Assembly (NCBI GenBank): GCA_002774365.1 | Contig: PEYM01000128.1 | Location: 1 to 44,538 of the forward strand | DNA from: Candidatus Saganbacteria bacterium CG08_land_8_20_14_0_20_45_16 | GTDB taxonomy: Bacteria > Margulisbacteria > WOR-1 > O2-12-FULL-45-9 | Direction of reading: 5' to 3' | Length of the DNA stretch: 44,538 nucleotides | Shown: piece by piece, positions 24,311-31,457 of the stretch | Layout of the letters: each line of letters starts with the position of its first letter | Position numbering within the stretch: the first letter of the stretch is position 1 | Translations under genes and position numbers: made by a program | The notes under the pieces: model-generated | What the model saw: the letters and a program-made list of their open reading frames with translations, nothing else | Database searches by the model: none | Told to the model about the DNA's origin: nothing

Positions 24311-25078
24311 ATGCCAATCACCTATGCCGTGGTCAATCAAAAAGGCGGGGTCGGAAAAACCACTACCACGGTTAATTTGGCAGCCTACCTAGCGACTTGC
24401 GGCAAAAGAATCCTTTTGATCGATATTGACGCCCAAAGCAATGCCTCGGTTGGCCTCGGTTTGGAACGGAGTGAGATTAAAAAATGCCTTTATGACATTT
24501 TAATTAACGGGGTGGACGCGGCCGAGGTTATTATAAAATCGCCGATCGAGAACCTAGACGTTATTCCTGCTACCCCGCGCTTGGCTGGCGCAGAGGTTGA
24601 GCTGATTACCATGGAGTCCCGCGAGACCTTGCTCAAGCAAGCCATTAAAGACGTTTCCAAAAATTATGATATTGTTATTTTGGACTGTCCCCCTTCCCTT
24701 TCGTTATTAACAGTGAACGCCCTGGCCGCAGCCAATGAGGTCATTATCCCGATCCAATGCGAGTATTACGCCCTAGAAGGGATCAGCCAGCTAACTCACA
24801 CCCTAGAGCTGGTCCGCGAAAGCCTTAATCCTGAGCTGAAAATCCGCGGCATTGTTTTGACCATGTATGACCCTCGCACGATCCTTTCAGCCCAGGTTGC
24901 TGAGGAGACCAAAAAATATTTTGGCAGCAAGGTCTTTAACACTATTATTCCTCGTAACGTTAGATTGGCCGAGGCCCCAAGTTTTGGCCAACCAATTTTA
25001 TTTTATGACCCTGGTTCCAAAGGCGCGGTGGCTTACGCAAATCTTTGTCAGGAGGTAATTGGCAATGTCAGCACCTAA
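24311..25078 (+). CDS. parA: Chromosome-partitioning ATPase ParA (Soj)
   Basis: A 255-residue ParA/MinD-superfamily ATPase that moves ParB-parS complexes. The deviant Walker A motif is NQKGGVGKTTTTVNLAAYLA, with the signature Lys at the KGG position. Walker B follows at YDIVILDCPPSLSLLTVNAL. RNVRLAEAPSFGQPI near the C-terminus is characteristic of chromosomal Soj proteins. It lacks the N-terminal DNA-binding extension of plasmid type Ia proteins, supporting a chromosomal locus. The gene overlaps parB by 14 bases and carries the parB ribosome binding site. Confidence 0.96.
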   Translation: MPITYAVVNQKGGVGKTTTTVNLAAYLATCGKRILLIDIDAQSNASVGLGLERSEIKKCLYDILINGVDAAEVIIKSPIENLDVIPATPRLAGAEVELITMESRETLLKQAIKDVSKNYDIVILDCPPSLSLLTVNALAAANEVIIPIQCEYYALEGISQLTHTLELVRESLNPELKIRGIVLTMYDPRTILSAQVAEETKKYFGSKVFNTIIPRNVRLAEAPSFGQPILFYDPGSKGAVAYANLCQEVIGNVST

Positions 25079-26000
25079 AAAAGGACTAGGTAAAGGCTTG
25101 GGCGCGTTGATCCCCAAAGGTTCAGTTTTAATGGGCGGCCGCACCATTGTCAATCTTGATATCAGCAATATTGTCCCAAACCCACGCCAACCACGCCACA
25201 CCTTTTCCAAGGAGAACCTGGAAGACTTGACCAGCTCAATCAAAGAGCAAGGGGTGATTGAACCTATCTTAACTCGCATGCGCGCTGGCAAATATGAGCT
25301 GATCGCTGGGGAGAGACGTTTGCGCGCGGCTAAGCTGGCTGGCCTGGCCACCATCCCCTCAATTGTTAAAGATTTTTCTGATGAGCAATCACTTGAACTC
25401 GCCCTGATCGAGAACCTACAGCGCGAGGATCTTAACCCAATGGAAGAATCAGAAGGATACCAGCAGCTTATCCAAGAATTCAACCTGACTCAAGAGCAGG
25501 TCGCTAAAAAAGTTGGCAAGAGCCGCTCCAATGTCGCCAACCTCTTGCGTTTGCTAGGCCTGCCTGACAAAATCAAGCAAAGCTTGCGCCGCCAAGAGAT
25601 CTCTTATGGTCATGCTCGGGCGATCTTGGCCGAGACAGAGACCGAAAAACAGCTGCATATCTGGCAGCAGATCCTGACTAATAATTTAAATGTCAGGGAT
25701 GTTGAAGCCTTGTCTGGCAGTAAAACCCAAATTAAAAAAACTGGCCGCAAGCGGGCTTACACCCAAAATGTGGAACTAAATTCTTTGGTTGAAAAACTGA
25801 CCACCCACCTAGGAACCAAGGTAAAGATTTTTGGCTCGCCTGAACGCGGTAAGATTGAGATAAACTACTATTCACAAGAAGATCTTGACCGTCTCTTAGA
25901 GGTTATTTTGGCTGGTCACTCGCGGCCAACTTCTCAATTGCTTCGCTCACCGATCCCTTCTCCTTGGCAACAGCCAGGAGAACATAGTGCAATCTCTTAG
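25065..26000 (+). CDS. parB: Chromosome-partitioning protein ParB (Spo0J)
   Basis: About 311 residues. The N-terminus KKGLGKGLGALIP is the ParA-stimulating peptide typical of chromosomal ParB. Then come the CTPase/clamp region NPRQPRHTFSKENLEDLTSSI with GERRLRAAKLAGL and LIENLQREDLNPMEESEGYQ, and a helix-turn-helix (LTQEQVAKKVGKSRSNVANLLRLL) for parS recognition. The dimerisation domain ends near KIEINYYSQEDLDRLLEVIL. The last 30 or so residues are not family-like and overlap an opposing gene. The ATG at 25065 has AGGAGGT eight bases upstream and is preferred to the TTG at 25059. No parS-like 16-base palindrome was noticed. Confidence 0.95.
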   Translation: MSAPKKGLGKGLGALIPKGSVLMGGRTIVNLDISNIVPNPRQPRHTFSKENLEDLTSSIKEQGVIEPILTRMRAGKYELIAGERRLRAAKLAGLATIPSIVKDFSDEQSLELALIENLQREDLNPMEESEGYQQLIQEFNLTQEQVAKKVGKSRSNVANLLRLLGLPDKIKQSLRRQEISYGHARAILAETETEKQLHIWQQILTNNLNVRDVEALSGSKTQIKKTGRKRAYTQNVELNSLVEKLTTHLGTKVKIFGSPERGKIEINYYSQEDLDRLLEVILAGHSRPTSQLLRSPIPSPWQQPGEHSAIS

Positions 26001-26130
26001 TCCGCTCATCAAGGCCTTTGACTGAACCAGCTAGCTGGCTTTCAAACTGCGCTTTAGCTTCAGGGGAGAGGATATCATAAACCTCAAGGAATTTTTTAAC
26101 ATCTTGTTTTAATCTTGAATTAGCGTCCAT
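25903..26130 (-). CDS. Small helical protein, leaderless, antisense to the parB end
   Basis: About 75 residues, charged and helical (RLKQDVKKFLEVYDILSPEAKAQF, then DERTKRLHYVLLAVAKEKG). No family recognised. A good minus-strand promoter (TTGTCT, 17 bases, TGC-TAAAAT) ends ten bases before the ATG at 26130, arguing that this frame is expressed and that this second ATG is the start; a first in-frame ATG at 26136 lies too near the -10. The coding region overlaps the last 98 bases of parB. The overlapped parB tail is the non-conserved part, so this reading frame probably shaped that stretch. Confidence 0.65.
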   Translation of the reverse strand: MDANSRLKQDVKKFLEVYDILSPEAKAQFESQLAGSVKGLDERTKRLHYVLLAVAKEKGSVSEAIEKLAASDQPK

Positions 26131-26139
26131 GTGCATGTT

Positions 26140-26168
26140 ATTTTAGCAAGGAAAATCCAGCAAGACAA
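26140..26168 (-). promoter_or_regulatory. Promoter of the small gene opposite parB
   Basis: Minus strand TTGTCT at 26168-26163, 17-base spacer, TAAAAT at 26145-26140 preceded by TGC. It lies between the end of the kinase gene and the small gene, so the small gene is not merely read through from the upstream operon. Confidence 0.6.
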
Positions 26169-26177
26169 GTTAGGGTG

Positions 26178-28436
26178 TTAAACCTCGGTTTCTATTAATG
26201 TTTCAGATGAGGGTGGTGGTGGCGGAGAAGAGTCTGCGCTCAAGCGGCCAGCTTTGCGGGCTGCGGCTTCACGCAGCGGACCAAGGACTGCTTTGAGCTG
26301 ATTAATAGTAGGCCGATCAATAACCCTTTTGTTAAAGCTTGCATATAAAGTATTTCTCAATTTCTCTAATTGACTTTTGTAATCTGTGTCTACTATTGGC
26401 TCACCTGGATCATTAATTCTTTGCTCAAAGGCAACACAAAATTTTGACCATATTGTATTATAATCATTACGCTCATTCATGGCTTCTAGCAAGTTTGTAC
26501 TTTTTTGAAACATTTTCTTGTTGGTTAGCATCTCATAGAAAATTACTGCCCAAGTATAAATATCAAGGCTAGTTGTTAATCCTTGTGAACCAAAAAATTG
26601 TTCGGGTGCCGCATAAAGCAAACTTCCTAAAAATACGACTTGCTGCGTTAATGTTTCATGCTCTTGGGTTCCTCCCAGCATCTCTTTATCAAACTTTAAT
26701 ATTCCAAGATCAATCAAGGTAATCCACCCAGGGGCTCCCTCACCCCCGGTTTCAATCATCACATTTTCTGGTTTTAGGTCCCGATGGATAATCCCCCTTG
26801 GCGCCCCTTTAAGAATCCCATATACTATTTTTTGCTCTGTCCCATCAAGAGTTACCCCACTGTAGTCAAAAACCGCTTTTAAAATTGTTTGTTTTGTCCC
26901 CTCCTCCCCATTAATTGTCAACTCAATAATCGCGTTTACCACCCCTTTAGAGGTGGTATATTCGCGCAGTAAACCTGCCCGAGTAAGAGACAGCCAGATC
27001 GCTCGGCCCTTGAGCAAGTTATCATTCTCAGTAAAAGCTCGTTGACTCACCATCCCCTTGTGTATGCATTCAAGCGCCGCTAAAATTTGCCAGGCATATT
27101 CAAACACCTGCCATAATGGATACTTAGCATTTCTGGTCTTCATCCCCTGAATCTCCTCGTCTAAGCCCTCACCCCGCACAAACCTAGAAACAGAATACAG
27201 AAGAGTCAGATTCCCCGCCTTGAAATCTCTAAACTTTTTCTGAAATGCTTGAACGTCAAACGATCTCATGCCTAATTTCGCTTGTGCTGCCACATCAGTA
27301 ACAAGTTGTTCTAGGGCAGGGGCCAGAGCCAAACGCGGGTCACCAATATGTTCTTCCCCAAACCTATAAAACCTGGCCACCCCATCATGATTAATTTTAG
27401 CCGCAACCGTCCCTTCTCTTATAAAACGGCCCAACTGCTCACCTGTTTCTTCCCTGAGCAGTTTCCAAAGTTCTGTCCGCTGCTCCCAAATATTGTAATA
27501 ACGCAAGGCTAAACCTTGACCGCCAAGTCCCACAAAACCAAGGAAAAGATGTGATGGCACATCCTCAGCACTTGTCCCCTGGAGTGCCTCTATCACACGT
27601 TTAACCTCATCTATTTCTGCCTGTCGCTTCTGGCTCCGGTGTTCTAGCCGTTCATCCTTAAGCCCTATCATATCCTGCATATTTTCATCAGGAAATTGGC
27701 TCGCAAGCTCATTCATGTCATCATTAAAACCTTTAATAATGCTCTTCTCTGTTTCCAATAAACCTATTTTTGCTTCTAGGCTACCAATCGCATCTAGCCT
27801 CACCACCACAGAGTGCTCGCGCTCTTTCTCAAGATTATGTCTCTCAAGTACAGTCCCTAAAGTAGCAATTTGTCTTTTCTCAGCCGCAATGCTCGCCTTA
27901 ATTTCACTTTCACGTCTCGACCACTTGCCGCTGCCTAAAGCACCATCTAAAATTTGTTTTAAATCAGCCAGGTGGTCCTCATACAATTTAAGATAAATCC
28001 GGTGAAAGGTGAGTTCGCGGTAACTGCGCTCAATGTACTCAGGCGAGGTAATCCCATTTCCTTTGGGCTGCAGGCGCAGCTCCTCAGCACTATTAAAAGC
28101 ACTGCGCAACCCCAATGGAATGCCGATAACCGCTGGCAGAGCAGCTACAAAGCCAATGGCCGCGGCAAAAGCTCCGCCAACCGCCACTGCCGCTTCACCT
28201 GAAAGCGCGGCAAAAATACCAAAAGTACCACTGGTCAGCAAAGCAGAAATAAATAGACCTAAAGCATAATTAGCTATCTTGACGAGCCTTCTAGCCTTAA
28301 AATCTTCAGCCGTGCGTGCTTCAAGACTTCTGATCGGGTGCCACTGTCTTGAACCTTTAGCCAAGGCAGCCTGCTGCCTTTTTCGCTGATTAAGATCTAT
28401 TTGGATTGTTTTTGGTATTGCAGACGCAGGTAACAT
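26178..28436 (-). CDS. Membrane-anchored Ser/Thr protein kinase
   Basis: A 752-residue protein. Residues 50-110 hold two hydrophobic helices (ALGLFISALLTSGTFGIFAAL and FAAAIGFVAALPAVIGIPLG), followed by a long coiled-coil stretch to about residue 270. The kinase domain then starts near FLGFVGLGGQGLALRYY, with a helix-C Glu in FIREGTVAAKINHDGVARFY. The catalytic loop is IIHRDLKPENVMI. The metal-binding motif is IDLGILKF (DLG in place of DFG) and the activation segment ends YAAPEQFFGS. A loop of roughly 140 residues is inserted before the catalytic loop. The essential Lys, Asp and Asn appear present, so it may be active. It is the last gene of a three-gene operon and starts one base after the previous stop, so it may phosphorylate or be controlled by those proteins. 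Confidence 0.85.
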   Translation of the reverse strand: MLPASAIPKTIQIDLNQRKRQQAALAKGSRQWHPIRSLEARTAEDFKARRLVKIANYALGLFISALLTSGTFGIFAALSGEAAVAVGGAFAAAIGFVAALPAVIGIPLGLRSAFNSAEELRLQPKGNGITSPEYIERSYRELTFHRIYLKLYEDHLADLKQILDGALGSGKWSRRESEIKASIAAEKRQIATLGTVLERHNLEKEREHSVVVRLDAIGSLEAKIGLLETEKSIIKGFNDDMNELASQFPDENMQDMIGLKDERLEHRSQKRQAEIDEVKRVIEALQGTSAEDVPSHLFLGFVGLGGQGLALRYYNIWEQRTELWKLLREETGEQLGRFIREGTVAAKINHDGVARFYRFGEEHIGDPRLALAPALEQLVTDVAAQAKLGMRSFDVQAFQKKFRDFKAGNLTLLYSVSRFVRGEGLDEEIQGMKTRNAKYPLWQVFEYAWQILAALECIHKGMVSQRAFTENDNLLKGRAIWLSLTRAGLLREYTTSKGVVNAIIELTINGEEGTKQTILKAVFDYSGVTLDGTEQKIVYGILKGAPRGIIHRDLKPENVMIETGGEGAPGWITLIDLGILKFDKEMLGGTQEHETLTQQVVFLGSLLYAAPEQFFGSQGLTTSLDIYTWAVIFYEMLTNKKMFQKSTNLLEAMNERNDYNTIWSKFCVAFEQRINDPGEPIVDTDYKSQLEKLRNTLYASFNKRVIDRPTINQLKAVLGPLREAAARKAGRLSADSSPPPPPSSETLIETEV

Positions 28437-28437
28437 C

Positions 28438-30264
28438 TTATTGCTCTACTCTTCCAGCTTCAGAATCAGCCAAAAGTGGCTCGGTTTTAGTTTGCGAAGG
28501 AGCTGCTTCAGCCCCCTCTCGTCCGTAGGGTCTAGGAAAATGGCCATTGTCAATCGTAATAACTGCATTTATGACTGCCATAAAATCCTGGTCAGTAATA
28601 TTGTAAACCGCCCGCACATTAAAGCCAGCCCAAACATTCCCCTGGCCAACTAAGTGGTGGGAATGCCTAAATAAATCTCCAATCTGCCAGGTCATTTGAT
28701 AGGATGCCTCAACCTGGTCGCTCCCATCTGGCTGGCGGCAGTAGCCTGCTTCAGCCTCCAGCCTCATGTTTGTTGTTTGATAATAAGCGTCAACATTGAC
28801 ATAGCCGCCAGCATTGCCAGCTGCATCAAGAGTTACTCCACCATAAGCTTCAATCGGCACATCATCTAACGAAACACCACCCCCCACCTCAGCCATAAAA
28901 CCTTCCTCTGTATGATCTAAATTGCTAGAACCATCTGTAACATTACTTAAAGTCCAAAGCGCGGCCGCGTGGGCCAAAAGCTCAACATGAGGGACGCGAA
29001 ATCTTAAAAAAGCATCTACCCGGTCAGAACCACCGCGTGAGCCAGCAAAATTTCCTTCAATGTCCCAGACACCTTGATAGCGCAGCTGACCAGTAAACCA
29101 ATTAATATTTATTCCGACATTCGCCTCCCCACCCACTGACAAACCACCCCGATAAATTCCATTGCTGTGATCAGCTGAAAACCCACCCCAGAACTCAAGA
29201 TCATATTCAAAAATAGAGCGATCGTGGGGAGGAGGGGAAGGATTATGATTAGACACAGGATTAGGGGTAGGCACAGGATTAGGGGTAGGATTCGGTGGTG
29301 TGATGTGTGGACCAGCGACCAGGACGCCAGCCTGGCAAGGCTCAGTAAAAGTAGCGTTAAAATCAGTGGCAATTTCGCGCAGTCGTGCATTACTGCGACT
29401 AACATCAGCTTCTCTCCCTCGGGCTTCAGCCTGACCCATCAATCCTTGTAATTCCGTCCTAAGCTCAGCTGTAACAAAATTAGACAGCCTTTGATCAACC
29501 ACTAATTCCAAGATCAAAGCGTTGAGCGCCGCCAAGGTCCGGCCCACTCCAACTAAGTTGTCTCCTAAACCCCTCTCTAGCTCAAGGAGTCTAGTGTAAG
29601 TAGCCGTAGATAAGCCAATATTTTCTAAAGTTCCATCAATATCTTGTAGCGCCCGTAACCTTGGGCTGGCCCGTAAACGGTCCCGCGGGTCACTAATTGT
29701 TGAACAATTTTCGTCCCCACACACCTCCCCTATCAATCGATAATAGGCATCAATCTCGGTCATTTCGCCACGGCCCGCTCGCCCTATGCTAGAGGTTCGC
29801 TGTAAAATATCAAAAATCTGTCTAGTGTTTTCCTGCGAAACAGATCCGCTAAAAGATCTAGAAAACGCTTCATGAAAAGCCTCAAAACTATCGGGCAGAC
29901 CAGGACTCACAGTTACTTCCCTTGATCGGCTAACATCAATGTAATTTAATTGAGACAAGACAGTAAAAATTCTTAATGAATTTCTTGCCCCAGCAATTTC
30001 ATCAAAATCCGATGGGGTAACTATTCCGACTAAGGAATGGACCAAAAGATTAGTGCGCCCTGCCGAAAGAAACGCAAATTGATAAAGCATTCTAAAATTT
30101 AAATCGCTAATGTCCCCCCTAATCTCCAATAAATTTGCAAAATCATTTAACAAAGTCAGCTCATCAGGCTCCTCAATCCCAGCTTCGTTGTTAACTACCA
30201 CACTTGCCCTAGCCTGACAGATCTGGGCTGGACTCAGGTTCCTTTGATTAATAATTACTTCCAT
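28438..30264 (-). CDS. Unknown protein: helical domain, Pro-rich linker, barrel-like C-terminus
   Basis: A 608-residue protein of no family known to me. Residues 1-315 look helical, with a few Cys (QICQARAS, VCGDENCSTIS, EPCQAGV). Residues near 320-350 form an Asn/Pro linker (NPTPNPVPTPNPVSNHNPS), coded by a near-perfect 18-base tandem repeat. The remaining 250 residues alternate aromatic and Gly-rich strands (YDLEFWGGFSADH, NININWF-like, LRYQGVWDIEGNF, VEAYGG) like an outer-membrane or autotransporter-type barrel. There is no signal peptide, which is odd for such a domain; the start at 30264 has a strong GGAGG ten bases upstream, so a missing N-terminus is unlikely. It is the middle gene of the kinase operon. 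Confidence 0.7.
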   Translation of the reverse strand: MEVIINQRNLSPAQICQARASVVVNNEAGIEEPDELTLLNDFANLLEIRGDISDLNFRMLYQFAFLSAGRTNLLVHSLVGIVTPSDFDEIAGARNSLRIFTVLSQLNYIDVSRSREVTVSPGLPDSFEAFHEAFSRSFSGSVSQENTRQIFDILQRTSSIGRAGRGEMTEIDAYYRLIGEVCGDENCSTISDPRDRLRASPRLRALQDIDGTLENIGLSTATYTRLLELERGLGDNLVGVGRTLAALNALILELVVDQRLSNFVTAELRTELQGLMGQAEARGREADVSRSNARLREIATDFNATFTEPCQAGVLVAGPHITPPNPTPNPVPTPNPVSNHNPSPPPHDRSIFEYDLEFWGGFSADHSNGIYRGGLSVGGEANVGININWFTGQLRYQGVWDIEGNFAGSRGGSDRVDAFLRFRVPHVELLAHAAALWTLSNVTDGSSNLDHTEEGFMAEVGGGVSLDDVPIEAYGGVTLDAAGNAGGYVNVDAYYQTTNMRLEAEAGYCRQPDGSDQVEASYQMTWQIGDLFRHSHHLVGQGNVWAGFNVRAVYNITDQDFMAVINAVITIDNGHFPRPYGREGAEAAPSQTKTEPLLADSEAGRVEQ

Positions 30265-30277
30265 CTAATTTTCCTCC

Positions 30278-31267
30278 TTAAACAACCGGCCCTGGACCTT
30301 CACGAGGACCATTCCTATGCCCGCCACCAGACTGCCGAGCCGCCTCTTCACCTGTTTCAATGGCTCGACATAGGTTAAGCAAAGCCTGGGCTTGGGCTTC
30401 AGTAGTAGCAGTTTGGTCGCTCATCTGGGTAGCAGCATTATCAACTGCCCCTTGCAAAACCGCCCGATGGCTGTTTCTCAAACGGTCAAGTAAGCCATCA
30501 GCTTGTTCTCTCATCTGCGGATAAAGTGTCCTGGTCACCCAGTCAAAAGCCCCTCGTCTCGCTGCTATCAAAGTTGTCAGCTGCTCTTGTCGCTCAGCCA
30601 ATGTCCCTTGCCGCAAAACACTCTCTGCCCTCTCGGCCGCCTGATCAAGGCTGGTCCGGCACGTTGCTGCCTCAGCATTATCAGCCGGCTGGCAAGCCAA
30701 GAGATCAAGCACTTCCCTTACTATATTAAGCTCAGTATGCAAACTAATCACAGCTGCTTCCTCATCACGCTGGGTCGCTAGTTCTGCTTGGACCCTAGCT
30801 ATATCTTGAGCTTTATTGAGCGATGGACAAATATCATACAAGGTTTTTTGCGGAAAGTTTATGGTTGACGTTGATCGCAGATCACCAAAACCAACAGGAT
30901 CGCAATCAAACGGTTGTAAACAAGTCAGCTCTTTCCCAAAAACTATAGAGGTCAATTTTGCTGACTCTGTTCGTAAAACCTGGCCAGCTTGGTACGGATC
31001 AGAGATCTCACCTGGCTGGCAATTAAAAGTTTTGCTAGCTTGCTCTGCCGCTTTGCTCCAGTTTTCACGGGCCGCTCCTTCCAAAGTCAAAGAAAGGGTC
31101 GGCTCCTCCACAATCTCGCCGCCAGAACAGCTAAGTTCTGAGAGAAAATAACTGGCATATTCTGAATAAAGGGCAGAAAGGGCCGTCCCCAATTGGCTCA
31201 AAGCCATGCGCCCAGAAGAAATTGATATTTGAGGTACATTTATGCCTAATACTTCCAAAACACTCAT
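30278..31267 (-). CDS. Unknown helical, Cys-containing protein
   Basis: A 329-residue protein with no recognised family, signal peptide or membrane span. It is rich in Ala, Glu and Gln with likely coiled-coil segments (residues 165-300) and has spaced Cys pairs (LTCLQPFDCDP; LACQPADNAEAATCRT) unusual for a cytosolic protein. The tail is Gly/Arg/Pro-rich (GGGHRNGPREGPGPVV). GAGG abuts the ATG at 31267, which is too close; an in-frame TTG three codons later would have better spacing. Its stop codon merges into the ribosome binding site of the next gene (TAAGGAGG). As first gene of the kinase operon it may be a partner or substrate. Confidence 0.65.
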   Translation of the reverse strand: MSVLEVLGINVPQISISSGRMALSQLGTALSALYSEYASYFLSELSCSGGEIVEEPTLSLTLEGAARENWSKAAEQASKTFNCQPGEISDPYQAGQVLRTESAKLTSIVFGKELTCLQPFDCDPVGFGDLRSTSTINFPQKTLYDICPSLNKAQDIARVQAELATQRDEEAAVISLHTELNIVREVLDLLACQPADNAEAATCRTSLDQAAERAESVLRQGTLAERQEQLTTLIAARRGAFDWVTRTLYPQMREQADGLLDRLRNSHRAVLQGAVDNAATQMSDQTATTEAQAQALLNLCRAIETGEEAARQSGGGHRNGPREGPGPVV

Positions 31268-31313
31268 CCTCTATTAGTTTGGCGTTTTCGTTCAATAATT
31301 TATCGTAGGAGTT

Positions 31314-31373
31314 TTCAAAAAATTTCAGTTTATTTGGGGAAAGTTTTTTTTGCACAAAGTGAAATTTTTTGAA
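31314..31373. promoter_or_regulatory. 14-base inverted repeat between divergent genes
   Basis: TTCAAAAAATTTCA at 31314-31327 is exactly complementary in reverse to 31360-31373, with 32 bases between. The right arm overlaps the -35 of the peptidase promoter. It could be a regulator-binding pair or a cruciform; no binding protein can be named. The 190-base gap (31268-31457) holds nothing else except the promoter and a small hairpin at 31399-31417. Confidence 0.6.
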
Positions 31374-31396
31374 ACTAGTGCGGATAATGATATAGG
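31369..31396 (+). promoter_or_regulatory. Promoter of the M16 peptidase gene
   Basis: TTGAAA at 31369-31374, 16-base spacer, TATAGG at 31391-31396 preceded by TGA. Transcription would start near 31403, within a six-base-pair hairpin (CCTGAC / GTCAGG, 31399-31417). AAAAGGAG precedes the ATG by seven bases. Confidence 0.55.
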
Positions 31397-31457
31397 AACC
31401 TGACATAAGTAGTCAGGAAACTATCTAAAATTTGTTTTAAATAAAAGGAGTAAAAGT

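Noticed and set aside
29224-29451. Arg-rich plus-strand frame opposite the Pro-rich linker
   Set aside because: It is the antisense reading of the Asn/Pro linker repeats and has no ribosome binding site.
31131-31406. Minus-strand frame over the intergenic region before the kinase operon
   Set aside because: It runs through the inverted repeat and overlaps the better-supported start at 31267 in another frame; no ribosome site.
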